Assembly: GCA_963580285.1 (NCBI GenBank)
Contig: OY757010.1
Location: 223,281,234-223,345,233 of the forward strand
Length of the DNA: 64,000 nucleotides
Source: Lucinisca nassula
Taxonomy: Eukaryota > Mollusca > Bivalvia > Lucinida > Lucinidae
Reading direction: 5' to 3'
The position numbers were made by a program, and so were the translations under genes. Below are positions 1 through 9,284 of this stretch, one piece after another. How positions within the stretch are numbered: position 1 is the first letter of the stretch; each line of letters starts with the position of its first letter. The notes below the pieces were generated by a model. It had not been told where the DNA came from, did no database searches, and worked only from the letters and a program-made list of their open reading frames with translations.

Positions 1-400
1 AAATAGTTCAGCAAATATACCCATCTGTACTTGCATATATTTCAGTTATTTGTAAACATTTATACAATTTGATAAAACCAACAGTGCTTTGAACCTCCCA
101 CAAGGGCAGTGAAACTAAAGATGAGGGTAGTGAAACCAAGGGTTAACAGGTTCTTAGAAATTTGGTCTACTAAGATAATGCCCAAGCTAACAGTATAGAC
201 CCAGAAAAGATTTTATGTGGATGGTTTCAACTGAATGGATGACATGGTCGGTGTTGTTAACTGAGAACTTGGTTAGCTTTCAACCCTTTTTGTACCAAAT
301 TGAATCTTCCTCCTCATACATGGAAGGAGTCCATTTCGAAATTTAGGGTTGTCAGGTTGTGTTTTCTTCAAAATTTATTTGGAAAATGGCTGAACTTTTA

Positions 401-467
401 GCAAACAGTGGAGGCCCTGATCAGACGCCGCATCCTGTGGCGTCTGATCTGGGCCTGCACTGTTTGC
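401..467. repeat. 67-bp palindromic repeat (TGATCAGACGCC family)
   Basis: The two halves, starting GCAAACAGTG and ending CACTGTTTGC, are near-perfect inverted repeats around a TGATCAGACGCC/GGCGTCTGATC core. Similar copies occur at 11921-11987 and 32953-33016, and shorter or degraded ones near 3998, 8780, 10975, 17900, 19135, 20630, 33805 and 57805. I read it as a dispersed palindromic MITE-like unit with no coding capacity. Confidence 0.75.
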
Positions 468-639
468 CAGTTACCCCTTTTGGGGTTTCCGGTACTAAAT
501 CGGTTAAATAAACATGGAACACAACTGTAATGTGTATTTTCACTGGACCCAGGAGTATGAACACATGACAACAGATATGGTTGGTATTTTGTGATAATTG
601 AAGGGATAGTTTTTGTCAATTCTCAATATAAACCTTTGT

Positions 640-692
640 TGTGGGTATTCATTAGAACTGCCTCACTGAGGCAGTTCTAATGAATACCCACA
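640..692. repeat. Perfect hairpin, 26-bp stem, followed by 35-bp tandem duplication
   Basis: Bases 640-665 and 667-692 are exact reverse complements with a one-base loop; the arm reads TGTGGGTATTCATTAGAACT onward. The right arm continues into a 35-bp unit that is duplicated in tandem (681-715 and 716-750). The duplication ends about 90 bp upstream of the RPL5 exon. Related hairpins occur at 18300-18355, 18738-18795, 57174-57323 and 59992-60053. Confidence 0.85.
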
Positions 693-843
693 GCATAGGC
701 TTATATGAAGAAATATGAATACCCACAGCATAGGCTTATATGAAGAAATAAAGAAAACTTTTCTTCAGTTATCAAAAAATACCAACTTTATCTGTTGCTA
801 TGGTAACACAATCATTTTATGCAGTGATTCTATGTACTTTCAG

Positions 844-932
844 ATTGAAGAAAGTTACAAGAAGTGTCATGCTGCTATCAGAGCTGACCCAGAGCCCAAG
901 TCACGTGGACCTCGGGAGGTCAAGGTCAAGAG
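844..932 (+). CDS. RPL5: RPL5 (uL18) penultimate coding exon
   Basis: This exon encodes the C-terminal region of cytosolic 60S ribosomal protein L5, the 5S-rRNA-binding protein of the central protuberance. The peptide runs IEESYKKCHAAIRADPEP and continues into a basic stretch ending EVKVK plus a split Arg codon. It matches the metazoan L5 tail, in which a YKKAHAAIR block precedes a lysine-rich segment. The exon opens after an acceptor, TACTTTCAG at 835-843, and closes at AG|GTAATG (donor at 933). Translation continues in the same phase into the exon at 3696. Earlier exons are not in the 843 bp upstream and must lie outside the window. The exon is only 89 bp, so it is easily missed by ORF searches. 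Confidence 0.9.
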
Positions 933-1099
933 GTAATGATGTTTTAAATGCTGATATTTTCAGGAAGTTGCAGAGAAGTAACGAAACCATTTCTTTCAGA
1001 GTCAACTCTTCAAAAGAGTTTTCTGCAAAGTTCTGTATCAATTGCCTCCATTCAGTACAAGATCATTCTCTGTTTAAGTGAAGCAAAAGTGAAGTAAAT

Positions 1100-1172
1100 G
1101 ACAGCTAATGATGATTGATTGAGCTGATATGCCTTGATGAATTCTATCTTTCGCTCCTATCTGAAGCTTGTC
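1100..1172 (+). ncRNA. Intronic C/D-box snoRNA candidate (28S rRNA 2'-O-methylation guide)
   Basis: All four boxes match consensus: C box ATGATGA (1108-1114), D' CTGA (1124-1127), C' TTGATGA (1134-1140) and D CTGA (1161-1164). Flanks GACAGCT and AGCTTGTC can form the terminal stem. The 14 nt before box D (1147-1160, TCTTTCGCTCCTAT) pair with the conserved 28S segment AUAGGGGCGAAAGA with one G-U pair. The rule of five then predicts methylation of the second G after AUA. It lies in an RPL5 intron, a host gene that also carries a C/D snoRNA (U21) in vertebrates. The guide is instead the one I associate with yeast snR60/human SNORD80. That assignment is from memory; the boxes and pairing are seen directly. 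Confidence 0.75.
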
Positions 1173-1360
1173 AGTTGCTATATCATGGCAAAGAAAATTT
1201 GGACGTAGGTTAAGCTGATAATGCCTTGACGGACTCTTAACGTGCCATGACAACAGTGATGTCATACTTAGCTGTAGATGTAGCTTACATGTAGCTGTGG
1301 CTGAGGAAGAGTAACTATGATAGTTCATGGATTATTTCCCTTATTTCTTGTTAAAAGAAA

Positions 1361-1558
1361 TACAGTTAAATTCCTATATTAAGACCACCTTTGGGACTGT
1401 TCAAAAGTGGTCGTAACGACCACTTTTGAACAGTCACAGAGGTGGTCTCTTACTTGGAGGCGCCGGGTGTAGAAAATACAAGGAAAGTGTACCTAAACAC
1501 TTTTAAAAGCATAATTTGTCTTCATTTAAGGTGGTCTTAATAGCGGAATTTTTCTGTA
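1361..1558. mobile_element. MITE with ~29-bp TIRs and internal 20-bp hairpin
   Basis: The ends TACAGTTAAATTCCTATATT and, at the right, the reverse complement TACAGAAAAATTCCGCTATT are inverted repeats that continue into AAGACCACCTT on both sides. A TA dinucleotide borders each end. An internal 20-bp inverted repeat (1397-1437, arm GACTGTTCAAAAGTGGTCGT) has a 1-nt loop. It sits in the RPL5 intron and has no ORF. Confidence 0.65.
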
Positions 1559-1683
1559 TATATGCTATTGGTACTTATTAGAAGCAACTCCTCGAGGCAG
1601 TTTTATTTAACGAGTACCTACAGAATGTTTTTTTTGCAAATAAGAAAACATCCCAAACTCCTTCATTCGAAACTTCCATATTC

Positions 1684-1966
1684 GCCCCGGCCCATCGCGG
1701 CTTGAAGCATGATGCTTCCAGGCAGAGCTGAAACCAACCCACACGAGAGTACTGGTAAACCGCTTTGAGGATCTAAGCCTGCCCACGCAAAGCGGTGCAT
1801 GTTGGCGCGTCCTTGCTTATAAACCCTATTGGTTTCGTTGGGCGACAGGGCTTGAGTTGTTATTTCAACTCAATGTGCGGGTAAAAGTCCCACAAAATTG
1901 GAAGCAACATCTCCAAAATGACCTTTACCATGTTGACGGGGACGTTAAACCTCGAATCAAACAAAC
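1684..1966 (+). mobile_element. ~300-bp SINE-like repeat, copy 1
   Basis: This is a member of the dispersed family defined by the copies at 5447 and 7624. The 5' part reads GCCCCGGCCCATCGCGGCTT, the middle contains CTGGTAAACCGC, and the 3' end is GACGTTAAACCTCGAATCAA followed by ACAAAC. It is inserted in the RPL5 intron in sense orientation and is more diverged than other copies. I see no clear target duplication. Confidence 0.75.
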
Positions 1967-2509
1967 CTAACTTCCCTAACCACCCCTCGTTCCTTCAAGA
2001 CAAAGTTCAAGAGCTAAACACCCATGTTGTATTCAGTAATGTGTGTAGTTTAGACAATTTTTTTCTTTCTTACATACATTTGGTTGGGCTGGATTATTGA
2101 GACAGAGTATGTACCTTTCAGCGTGTGTGTGTAGGGGTGTGTGCATCCAGCTGATACTTAGCAATATCTTTTGTTCTATCAGCAGAAAGGTAGAAGGGCA
2201 GTGTTTTCATTCTCCGTTCTCGCTCCTCATGTCCTTTACTTTTCAGACCCACATGAAAGAGACGTGTTTACACTGTTTGATTTATATTATTTAAGAAATG
2301 AATGTAATATACTTAGTCAAAAAAGTAACTATACCAACTTTCGGGTGAAACTCACTAGATATCTGGCAGCTATTGAGCTAAATTTGGCTGTAGAAATTTA
2401 AATCGGATGTTTAGCTAGAGAATGCTCAAACTTGCATTTGCCCATACCTTTCTGCTCCATAGTTGTCTTGCAATATGTGCCCAGCAAGATTTTGGTAGAA
2501 AATGGATAT

Positions 2510-2521
2510 TGCGCATGCGCA
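2510..2521. promoter_or_regulatory. Perfect NRF1-type palindrome
   Basis: TGCGCATGCGCA is the exact palindromic NRF1/ewg consensus. It lies in the RPL5 intron, and the same 12-mer occurs at 55717-55728. Whether it is bound is unknown; in an intron it could belong to an old promoter-bearing repeat. Confidence 0.3.
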
Positions 2522-3267
2522 GAAAGCTCGTTTTGTCTAAAAGTGAAGACAATATTCTCTGAACATTGGATAACATTTCACTTTTACAATATCTCATGAT
2601 CTCGCATTATAAGCAAGGTTTTAATTTGTGAAATTCTCAAATTATCTCCCTTGCAATTAAAAATATAGCAATTTTCGAACTGCTGTACTTTTTATTCCTG
2701 TCAATCAATTTTTGCCATTTTTTCAAAACACGCTTTGTGTCCACCATTGCTGTTCATCATATGGTAAAAAATACAGAAAATTCATGTAGCATGTAGCACT
2801 ATCGATTGCGATTTTCTATGGAGTTCCCATTGAAAGCAGCATTTGCACACAACTTCTAAGAATTGGAGCTCAATCTGTGATAGCCTGTTTCTCGTAGCTG
2901 ATGCAACTAAAGTTACAAATCTTTTGTGAATAGACGCAAATGGTTTTGTGAATAGACGCAAATGGTATCTAAAGAAATGTCACTTGTAACAAATTTAAGA
3001 AATGTAGGGTACAGGGAAATTTCGTGATGTTTAATCATAGCATGTTTTAATGATTTTCTCTGCGAAAATGACACAGTGACCCCTTGGATGTTTAAAGCAA
3101 TAGTCTACTATGATGTGTTTATGAAAACAAAAACGAATGGTGCTTTTGCATGAAAAAATGAGTCTTCTGATCAAAACATAACAAACTTTGTGTAGTTTTT
3201 ATCTGTAGCAGTTATAGTAACAGAAGCAATTTTAGGTATAGGAACTTTTTTGACTGAGTATATATTT

Positions 3268-3388
3268 AATGTTCATTAAGAATGAACAACATCGGGTCAT
3301 GAGCTAAGTAAGTGAACCCCGAACCTGGAAGGGGTTCGCTTAAACTTGGCATGTGACTCAATGTTGTTCTTAATTTGATGAACGTTAA
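3268..3388. mobile_element. ~120-bp palindromic MITE
   Basis: The sequence folds end to end. TTAATGTTCATTAAGAATGA at the left pairs with the right-end complement, and an inner arm GTGAACCCC pairs with GGGGTTCGC. No ORF is present. It lies in the RPL5 intron about 300 bp before the last exon. Confidence 0.6.
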
Positions 3389-3695
3389 ATCACCTTTACT
3401 ACTTGCATTTACATTATTTCCTACCCATCATATGATGAAAAAATCTTGTTTAGGAAACAGTTGCATACAGTCTTTATATTGACATCGGAACAGCCATAAA
3501 CGTCTCAGACTCTCCATTGTCCAATCATATGGGAGAGAACCATTGTTATTTTGACATCAAAGTATTCATCGCAGTATGAACATTACATCCCAATAATTAA
3601 CTATATGGCGTTTCTGTAAATTCACGGAGAATGTAAATATTGCAGAATAGTACAAGAATGTTCGTGTATCTTATGCATAACATCAACTTTTTCAG

Positions 3696-3792
3696 GTGGA
3701 ATCGGGCCAAACTGTCAAAGGCACAGCGTGAGGATCGTGTCAAACAGAAGAAGGCACATGTCATGAAAATTCTCGAAGCTGACGATGATTGA
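3696..3792 (+). CDS. RPL5: RPL5 (uL18) terminal coding exon
   Basis: The acceptor CTTTTTCAG ends at 3695. The first G completes the Arg codon split by the intron, then the exon reads WNRAKLSKAQREDRVKQKKA and ends in an acidic tail before TGA at 3790-3792. A WNRPKMSLAQKKDRVAQKK-type block is the conserved C-terminus of animal L5, so identity is strong even though the exon is under 100 bp. The reading phase matches the exon at 844-932 across a 2.76-kb intron. The 3' UTR runs about 60-80 bp to a canonical poly(A) signal. The gene converges on MRPS2, about 17 kb of repeats away. Confidence 0.9.
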
Positions 3793-3844
3793 GAGCTGGA
3801 GTAATGATTACGCATGAACTTGCTAATGTAACAAACATTAATAC

Positions 3845-3850
3845 AATAAA
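3845..3850 (+). terminator. RPL5 poly(A) signal
   Basis: A canonical AATAAA lies 53 bp after the RPL5 stop codon, in a TA-rich 3' UTR. Cleavage would be expected about 10-30 bp downstream. Confidence 0.75.
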
Positions 3851-3997
3851 GTTCATGAAGAAGATCTTTGTCACTTCATATTTTCATAACCCTTATACTG
3901 CTAAATAAATTTATTTAGCCACACCTATTGCTGACTCAACCAATCAAATTACTTTATATAATTAATTCATAAATTCACAAACAGCATGACATTGTAG

Positions 3998-4036
3998 ATC
4001 CTGATCAGATGACTTCAAATGTCATCTGATCAGGAT
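3998..4036. repeat. Short hairpin (16-bp stem)
   Basis: ATCCTGATCAGATGAC is repeated in reverse complement after a 7-base loop. The core TGATCAGATGAC resembles the TGATCAGACGCC palindrome family, so this is probably a short variant of it. Confidence 0.6.
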
Positions 4037-4084
4037 GAACAGTTAAGGAAATGTGAGGGTTGTACAGCAGGATAAGGATTACAA

Positions 4085-4965
4085 CAACACAACCAGCAAG
4101 TTATGGAAAGGTCTTCACCCAGACGCACTTTTGATGTTCGAGAGGAATATCAAATGTGTGCCGAAAGCTTTGTAGCACAGTGTTGAACTTTTCATCACAT
4201 GCTTCTGAACTGGTATTAGGACTGAACAAATTATTTGTCTAAATCGCAATGGAAGTAAGGGCGAGGATTGTGGCCAGGTAAAATCGATTTAAGCCCCCCA
4301 GTGGAATTCATTTCTCTGAACGTTCCAAGGCGAACTGCCATGGTTTATTTTTGTTATGGCTTGTCTTTGAGTGTGTGTAACGTTTATATCATTTTGCTTT
4401 GGATAGCCAATTGGCCATTTTGTGGGAAAGTAACTCCTTTTGGCTTTCTGGTGGTGGTTTTTCATTAGGGTATGTTTCATGTTCCCTTGGTGTCTCTGAT
4501 AGGAGCTGTGGGTTAATTATCATTGCCTTCACTTCTGAGATGATTGACAACCGTCTTTGAATGTTTTTAAGTGTGTAACATACGGACAGCGCTTTTGTCC
4601 CATCCAATCGATTATAATACCTCAATTGCGGAGCTCTTGTTCATATTCTGCTCAAAAAGAGATTGTGAATACTCGTTAAAACCTCGAGAGGGTTCTTACC
4701 AGCAGTACCCACAATCTTCTGTCTGCTCAAAACAGACTGTGGAGACTTGTTTAAACCTTGAGACGGTTCTAACCAGCAGTACCCACAAGCGAATCTATAT
4801 TCTCAAAACAGACTGGATATTCTTTAAAATCTTGAGGCTGTTTCGTGTAACCAGTAGTCGCAACATCCATGCTTTGGAACAGAAACAAGAAAAAACAATG
4901 TATGTACACCTGTAAACACCAGTTTTAATCTATTAAAGTAGCTGAGCAGACACTCTAAATTGAAT
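4085..4965 (+). repeat. Composite dispersed repeat, left part (copy also at 36840-37480, -)
   Basis: The block contains a TTGATGTTCGAGAGGAATAT segment and a GCTTTGGATAGCCAATTGGC segment. It ends with three imperfect repeats of an ACTCGTTAAAACCTCGAG / CAGTACCCACAA module (4660-4800). The first and last parts recur inverted at 36840-37480, and the middle part recurs inverted at 30816-31105. No protein is supported; the ORFs here are short and unmatched. Confidence 0.6.
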
Positions 4966-5245
4966 CAAGCGTGGTAGCTCAATGGTTAGCGCACTTGCGT
5001 ATGATTCTAGAGGCCCCCTCTTTGATTCCCAGCAGCTGTAATAAAACTGCAGTGTCCGAACATGCTCTGGATGGATGCCACAAAGTGCATCGTCCTCCGA
5101 ATAGGGACATTAAGGGGGGGACCCGCAGGGAGGCCCATTCTGTGCATGTTAAAGATCTCTACCTTTATTGCATGATTACTGTGTATGCTTTCATCCTGCA
5201 AACCTGGAGCGTCAAATGTGACCGATCACACTAGAATTGAAAACG
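4966..5245 (+). mobile_element. tRNA-headed SINE (GTGGTAGCTCAATGG family), copy 1
   Basis: The head has a box A-like GTAGCTCAATGGTTAG and a degraded box B-like TTTGATTCCC. The body then reads GTCCGAACATGCTCTGGATG. The same body occurs at 55300-55540 (+) and 36527-36838 (-). In the first and third copies it abuts the same composite repeat, so this SINE may be a fixed part of a larger unit. Confidence 0.65.
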
Positions 5246-5446
5246 CTCCAATGTTGATTTGACTGATAGTAGACAGAAATAGTAGAAAGAAAGAATTGAA
5301 AACGCTAGTCCAACATTGAGGTTTTGTGGAGGTGGGGGTCAAAATTATATAGGTGTGTTTTTATGGTTCGTATCGACGAGGAGACTGATCAGACTATGAA
5401 GATGTACAGGGTGATCTGAGGATGATCCAACTTCTAACTCAATATG

Positions 5447-5751
5447 TGCCCCCGCCCATAGGGGCTTGGAAGAAATATATGGGCTGCATGATGCTTCCAG
5501 GCAGAGCTGAATCCGGCCCGCACACTAGTACTGGTAAACCGTTTAGAGGATCTAAGCCTGTCCAGGAACCGCAGTGCGAGGCGGACCGTCAATGCTAATA
5601 AACCCTATTGGTTTCATTGGGCGACAGGGCTTGGGATGTCATTTCATCTCAATGTCGGGTAAAAGTCCCACAAAATTGGGAGCAATGTCTCCAAAATGAC
5701 CTTTACAGTGTTGACGGGCCTTTAAACCTCAAATCAAACAAACAAACAAAA
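5447..5751 (+). mobile_element. ~300-bp SINE, copy 2, with 13-bp target duplication
   Basis: This full-length copy starts TGCCCCCGCCCATAGGGGCT and ends in an (AAAC)n-like tail. The flanks carry an exact 13-bp direct repeat, CTAACTCAATATG, at 5434-5446 and 5752-5764. This shows retroposition and fixes both ends of the element. Confidence 0.9.
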
Positions 5752-5993
5752 CTAACTCAATATGGCAGTGTTGGGAACAGAACAGAAATTTATTGAGCAT
5801 CTCAGATCATACACAATGATGAATAGCCCCAAAACCATGTCGGATCGGAATCAGTGAAGATGTAAAAAATTGTGGATGGACAATTGGTATATAATATGCT
5901 CACCTTGTGAGCCTTAGGCTCAGGTGAGCTAAAAAAATACTGACAAAGCTGCAAGTTTTATGATTCCCCTTTTGGAAAAGTCTGACAGAAAAC

Positions 5994-6202
5994 GGGCTTG
6001 GAGCAATAGACAGGGCTGCATGATGCTTACATACAAAGCTGAAAAAGACCGCACAGGAGTACTGGTAAACCGCTTAGGTCTAAGCCTGCACTGGTAGGCA
6101 AAGTGGTGCGAGTCGGACCGTCCGTGCATATAACCCTATTGGTTTCACTGAGCGGCAGGGATTGAGATGCCATTTTAACTTGATGTCGGGTAAAATTCAC
6201 TA
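5994..6202 (+). mobile_element. ~300-bp SINE, copy 3 (partial, diverged)
   Basis: The body from the GGGCTGCATGATGCTT-like region to the GTCGGGTAAAATTCAC region is recognisable, with many substitutions. The usual 3' GACGTTAAACCT end is missing, so the copy is 3'-broken. Confidence 0.6.
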
Positions 6203-6315
6203 ATCGGGTCATCTACTCATCATTACCTGTACTAGGGACAAAAAATACGGGAACCCCCAAATTCAAATAGAAAGAAGCGAAACTTCAATGTCACAATGTT
6301 TATATGCAAAGGGGA

Positions 6316-6654
6316 TCAGTATCTGGTCCATGTACCACGAGCATTGATGCATGCACAACACATGGGCATGCAAGTGATTGTGCGATGGATTATCTTTCTT
6401 GGTATCCGTCGCCATTTTTCTTGCACTGTTCTGCCAAGCTGTTGCAGTTTGTTACAACGCTGCGGTCCATTGCACACGTGGCGACCAAAGACGTCCCAAA
6501 TGTGCTCAATCGGCGACATGGGGGGGGATTTGTCTGGCCACAGCAGTGTCCTTACACCTTGTTGTCTCAGAAATTCGACGGCAACACGGGCTCGATGTGG
6601 GCCTGCGTTGTCTTGGAACGCGAAGTTCCCACCAATGACGGGCGAATGGGACAA
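6316..6654 (-). pseudogene. Tc1-family transposase, C-terminal fragment
   Basis: The 112-residue reading frame is the C-terminal half of a Tc1/mariner transposase. FQDNAGPHRARVAVEFL holds the second catalytic Asp and SPPMSPIEHIWDVFGR the Glu, with 34 residues between them (DD34E, typical of Tc1). The tail, ending INARGTWTRY, matches the usual Tc1 terminus, so the 3' end is complete. The DNA-binding domain and first catalytic Asp are absent: homology stops near 6660, next to the palindrome at 6668. A full Tc1 transposase is about 340 residues. It is a dead relic, not an active gene. Confidence 0.85.
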
Positions 6655-6667
6655 CCACTGGGCGTAA

Positions 6668-6751
6668 AATTTGGTCTACTTAACGCTGGCCAGTCGAGTT
6701 ACCTTGAACGATCATGGTAACTTGACTGGCCAGCGTTACGTAGACCAAATT
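6668..6751. mobile_element. 84-bp palindromic MITE at the Tc1 break point
   Basis: AATTTGGTCTACTTAACGCT and its partner at 6732-6751 form roughly 36-bp arms, with a CTGGCCAG block inside each and a short central loop. It begins within 15 bp of where the Tc1 fragment ends, so it may have caused the truncation. A tRNA-like stretch follows at 6755-6820. Confidence 0.65.
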
Positions 6752-7259
6752 CCAGTCGGATGCGCGTCTGACTGGTGATCAGGAGGATGCGGGTTCAATA
6801 CCTGCCGGGGTCAGCAACATTCTTTCGTGGAGATACATCATGAAATTTTTCTTACGGTCATTCTCTCCCGGTGATTCAAGAAGGTTAGTTGTTAGTGTCT
6901 GGGGAAAGAATGTGCACTGTACTGGTTAATCGCTTACTTATAAGCCTGCCCAGGAAAAGTGTGGATAGGATCAACCAACTGGCTCAAAAATGACCTAAAA
7001 TAGTGTCAACTGGGCCGTTAAGCTCCAATACATCACCCATCTATTCACCTTTTTCAGGGCCGTAGCTCCAATAGTTTTGAGATATTTTGCTAACAAGATT
7101 TTATCAAAAAAAATTTTCAAAGGGCAATAACTCTTGAAATGGGATGAGAAAAAAATACCCATTGGCTATTTTATGCCCCCACATTGGATGATGCCGGGGG
7201 CATAGAGTTTTGCGGTTTTCTGTATGTGCGTCCGTGGGTATGTGCGTATTTGCGTCCTG

Positions 7260-8095
7260 TTACCTCCCTTCCATTATCTACCTTGGTAGATCATATGCAT
7301 AGCTTCTAGGTTTATAACCACTCTCTGACAACTGCGTCAGGGAGTTGACTCTGGCTCGGCGGTTAGAGCACTGGACTATCACCCGAGCGGCCCGGGTTCG
7401 AATCCCACAATAGGTGGGGATTTTTTCAGGCTATGCTTCTTTCCTTTGTTATGGCTTTCACGTAAGATGGGGGCTCATCCAGGATCGGACTTTACATGCC
7501 AGAATTGGCTTCGGCCGAAGTTGGCTCCACGTCATAAATGATGACTTCCTTGAAGAGGGGGTGTGTTACTTCCCTTCCATTATCTACCTTGGTAGATCAT
7601 ATGCATAGCTTCTAGGTTTATAAGTGCCCCCGCCCATAGGGGCTTGAAGAAATATATGGGCTGCATGATGCTTCCACGCAGAGCTGAATCCGGCCCGCGC
7701 ACTAGTACTGGTAAACCGCTTAGAGGATCTAAGCCTGTCCAGGAACCGCGGTGCGAGGCAGACCGTCCATGCTAATAAACCCTATTGGTTTCATTGGGCG
7801 ACAGGGCTTGAGATGTCATTTCATCTCAGTGTCGGGTAAAAGTCCCACAAAACTGGAAGCAGCGTCTCCAAAATGACCTTTACAGTGTTGACGGGGACGT
7901 TAAACCTCAAATCAACCAACCAATCTAGGTTTATAACCGCACTCTGACAATTGCATCAGGGAGTCTACTTTTTGGCTCAGCGGTTAGGGCACTGGACTAT
8001 CACCTGAGGGGCCCGGGTTCGAATCCCACAATAGGGGGGGGATATTTTCAGGCTATGCTTCTTTCCTTTGTTACGGCTTTCACGTCGTAAGAGTC
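7260..8095 (+). repeat. Tandemly duplicated tRNA-like repeat unit
   Basis: Two copies of a roughly 300-bp unit lie in tandem. Each begins CTTCCATTATCTACCTTGGT and carries a tRNA-like head with box A (TGGCTCGGCGG or TGGCTCAGCGG) and a perfect box B, GGTTCGAATCC (around 7395 and 8020). Each ends with GGCTATGCTTCTTTCC. The second unit is split by the SINE at 7624. The anticodon arm does not fold as a tRNA, so these are SINE heads rather than tRNA genes. Confidence 0.6.
7624..7923 (+). mobile_element. ~300-bp SINE, copy 4, full length with 13-bp target duplication
   Basis: This is the reference copy of the family. It starts GTGCCCCCGCCCATAGGGGC and ends CGTTAAACCTCAAATCAACC plus a short tail. 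The exact 13-bp duplication TCTAGGTTTATAA lies at 7611-7623 and 7924-7936. The insertion splits the second unit of the tandem tRNA-like repeat, so it is younger than that duplication. The head has no clear tRNA boxes. Confidence 0.9.
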
Positions 8096-9284
8096 CGAAT
8101 GTACGCCCTGTACGAAAGTGTGTAAGTAGGTACGCAATCCTGTTAGACTTGGTTAAGGTTTTTGAAAGTTGATTTTTAAAATCAAGTTTCTATGTCAACA
8201 CATTTCTACTTCCGGTACTGGACCGCGTTACTCCACTTACGCTGTTCGTTCGCTGCATAAAATAGTCCAAAGGAACTCTTGAAAATTAATTTTGCAGGCA
8301 TGGAACGTCTTTCAAAGTATTTCATTTTCGAGACTTTATACAGATTGAATATAAATTGGTACAGACAGGCGAATTCTGAAAAGAAAACAATACTCTGGAA
8401 CTATTTTCCTACGTGCTTTCCGACGATATTTATGTAACTCTCTTTCATCCCTGAGTTTCTGAAAAGGACTCTTCTCGCCTTAAATATATTCTTATAGAAA
8501 GGGATTTCTGATCAGTTCACTGACATGATGGCAAACAGTGTACATGCAGATATTGGCTTCACGTGCTAGCTACGTGCCATCTTATCAGGATCTGCAAGGT
8601 TTGCACAGACACATTGTATTTCTACCCTATTGGGTTAAAAGGGTGAGCTCGCTTGTGACCAACTAAACAACCCTTTACTGACCGACATCGAACACATTCA
8701 CCTGCTTTCGAGAGCTCTAATTATAAAACGTGTTGTAAGCTGTGAGTTTTAAATCAAGTTCCGTACATTTAGCAAATAGTTCACTGATCAGACGCTACAT
8801 ACTGTGGCCTCTAATCTGTCTTAACTGTTTCCGAATGTCCCAGTATTGAAACAATTGGCATTTATGGGCTAATGTTTTTTGGACCCTGTACAGGTTTAAA
8901 TTTGCCTTGGGTATTAGAAGTTCGCTAAATGCGGCGTCTGATCAGGGTTATAATGTCTGAATCAGATGGTTTAAAAATGATTTCTTTTTTATGTCAAGAT
9001 ATTCTTTTCTTTTTTTTGTAAAGATATTCTCCTTTTTATGTCCCGACGCCCGCAGGAACATAGCTCCAAGCGGCTGCACAATGTATGTGCATCGTCGTAT
9101 CAATGTGATGTTGATGCGACGTTGCTTAGATGCCATGTGCCCGCTAGGATAACTTCTCTGTAAGATTATTAGCAGATGGGACAAGCACAGAATGTACTGA
9201 GCTAATTTAGTAATTAATTTATGGTTTTACCACTTTATTTCTTTTTTTTTCTTCGTGGGGGTAGTCTTTTGCCATCTTTCTTCC
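8096..9284. other. Gene-free stretch, no recognised element
   Basis: Only a degraded TGATCAGACGC palindrome remnant (around 8780-8945) and T-rich runs (8985-9020, 9240-9252) are visible. The short ORFs here have no family signature. Non-repetitive DNA at 8100-8720 could hold regulatory sequence, but nothing specific is seen. Confidence 0.5.

Noticed and set aside
3110..3174. Second C/D snoRNA (ATGATGT ... CTGA)
   Set aside because: C box is imperfect, no terminal stem and no rRNA complementarity that I can see.
6304..6720. Plus-strand ORFs over the Tc1 relic
   Set aside because: They are antisense to the transposase fragment, which carries the recognisable motifs.
7350..7410. tRNA gene
   Set aside because: Boxes A and B are good but the anticodon arm does not pair and the unit repeats with SINE flanks.
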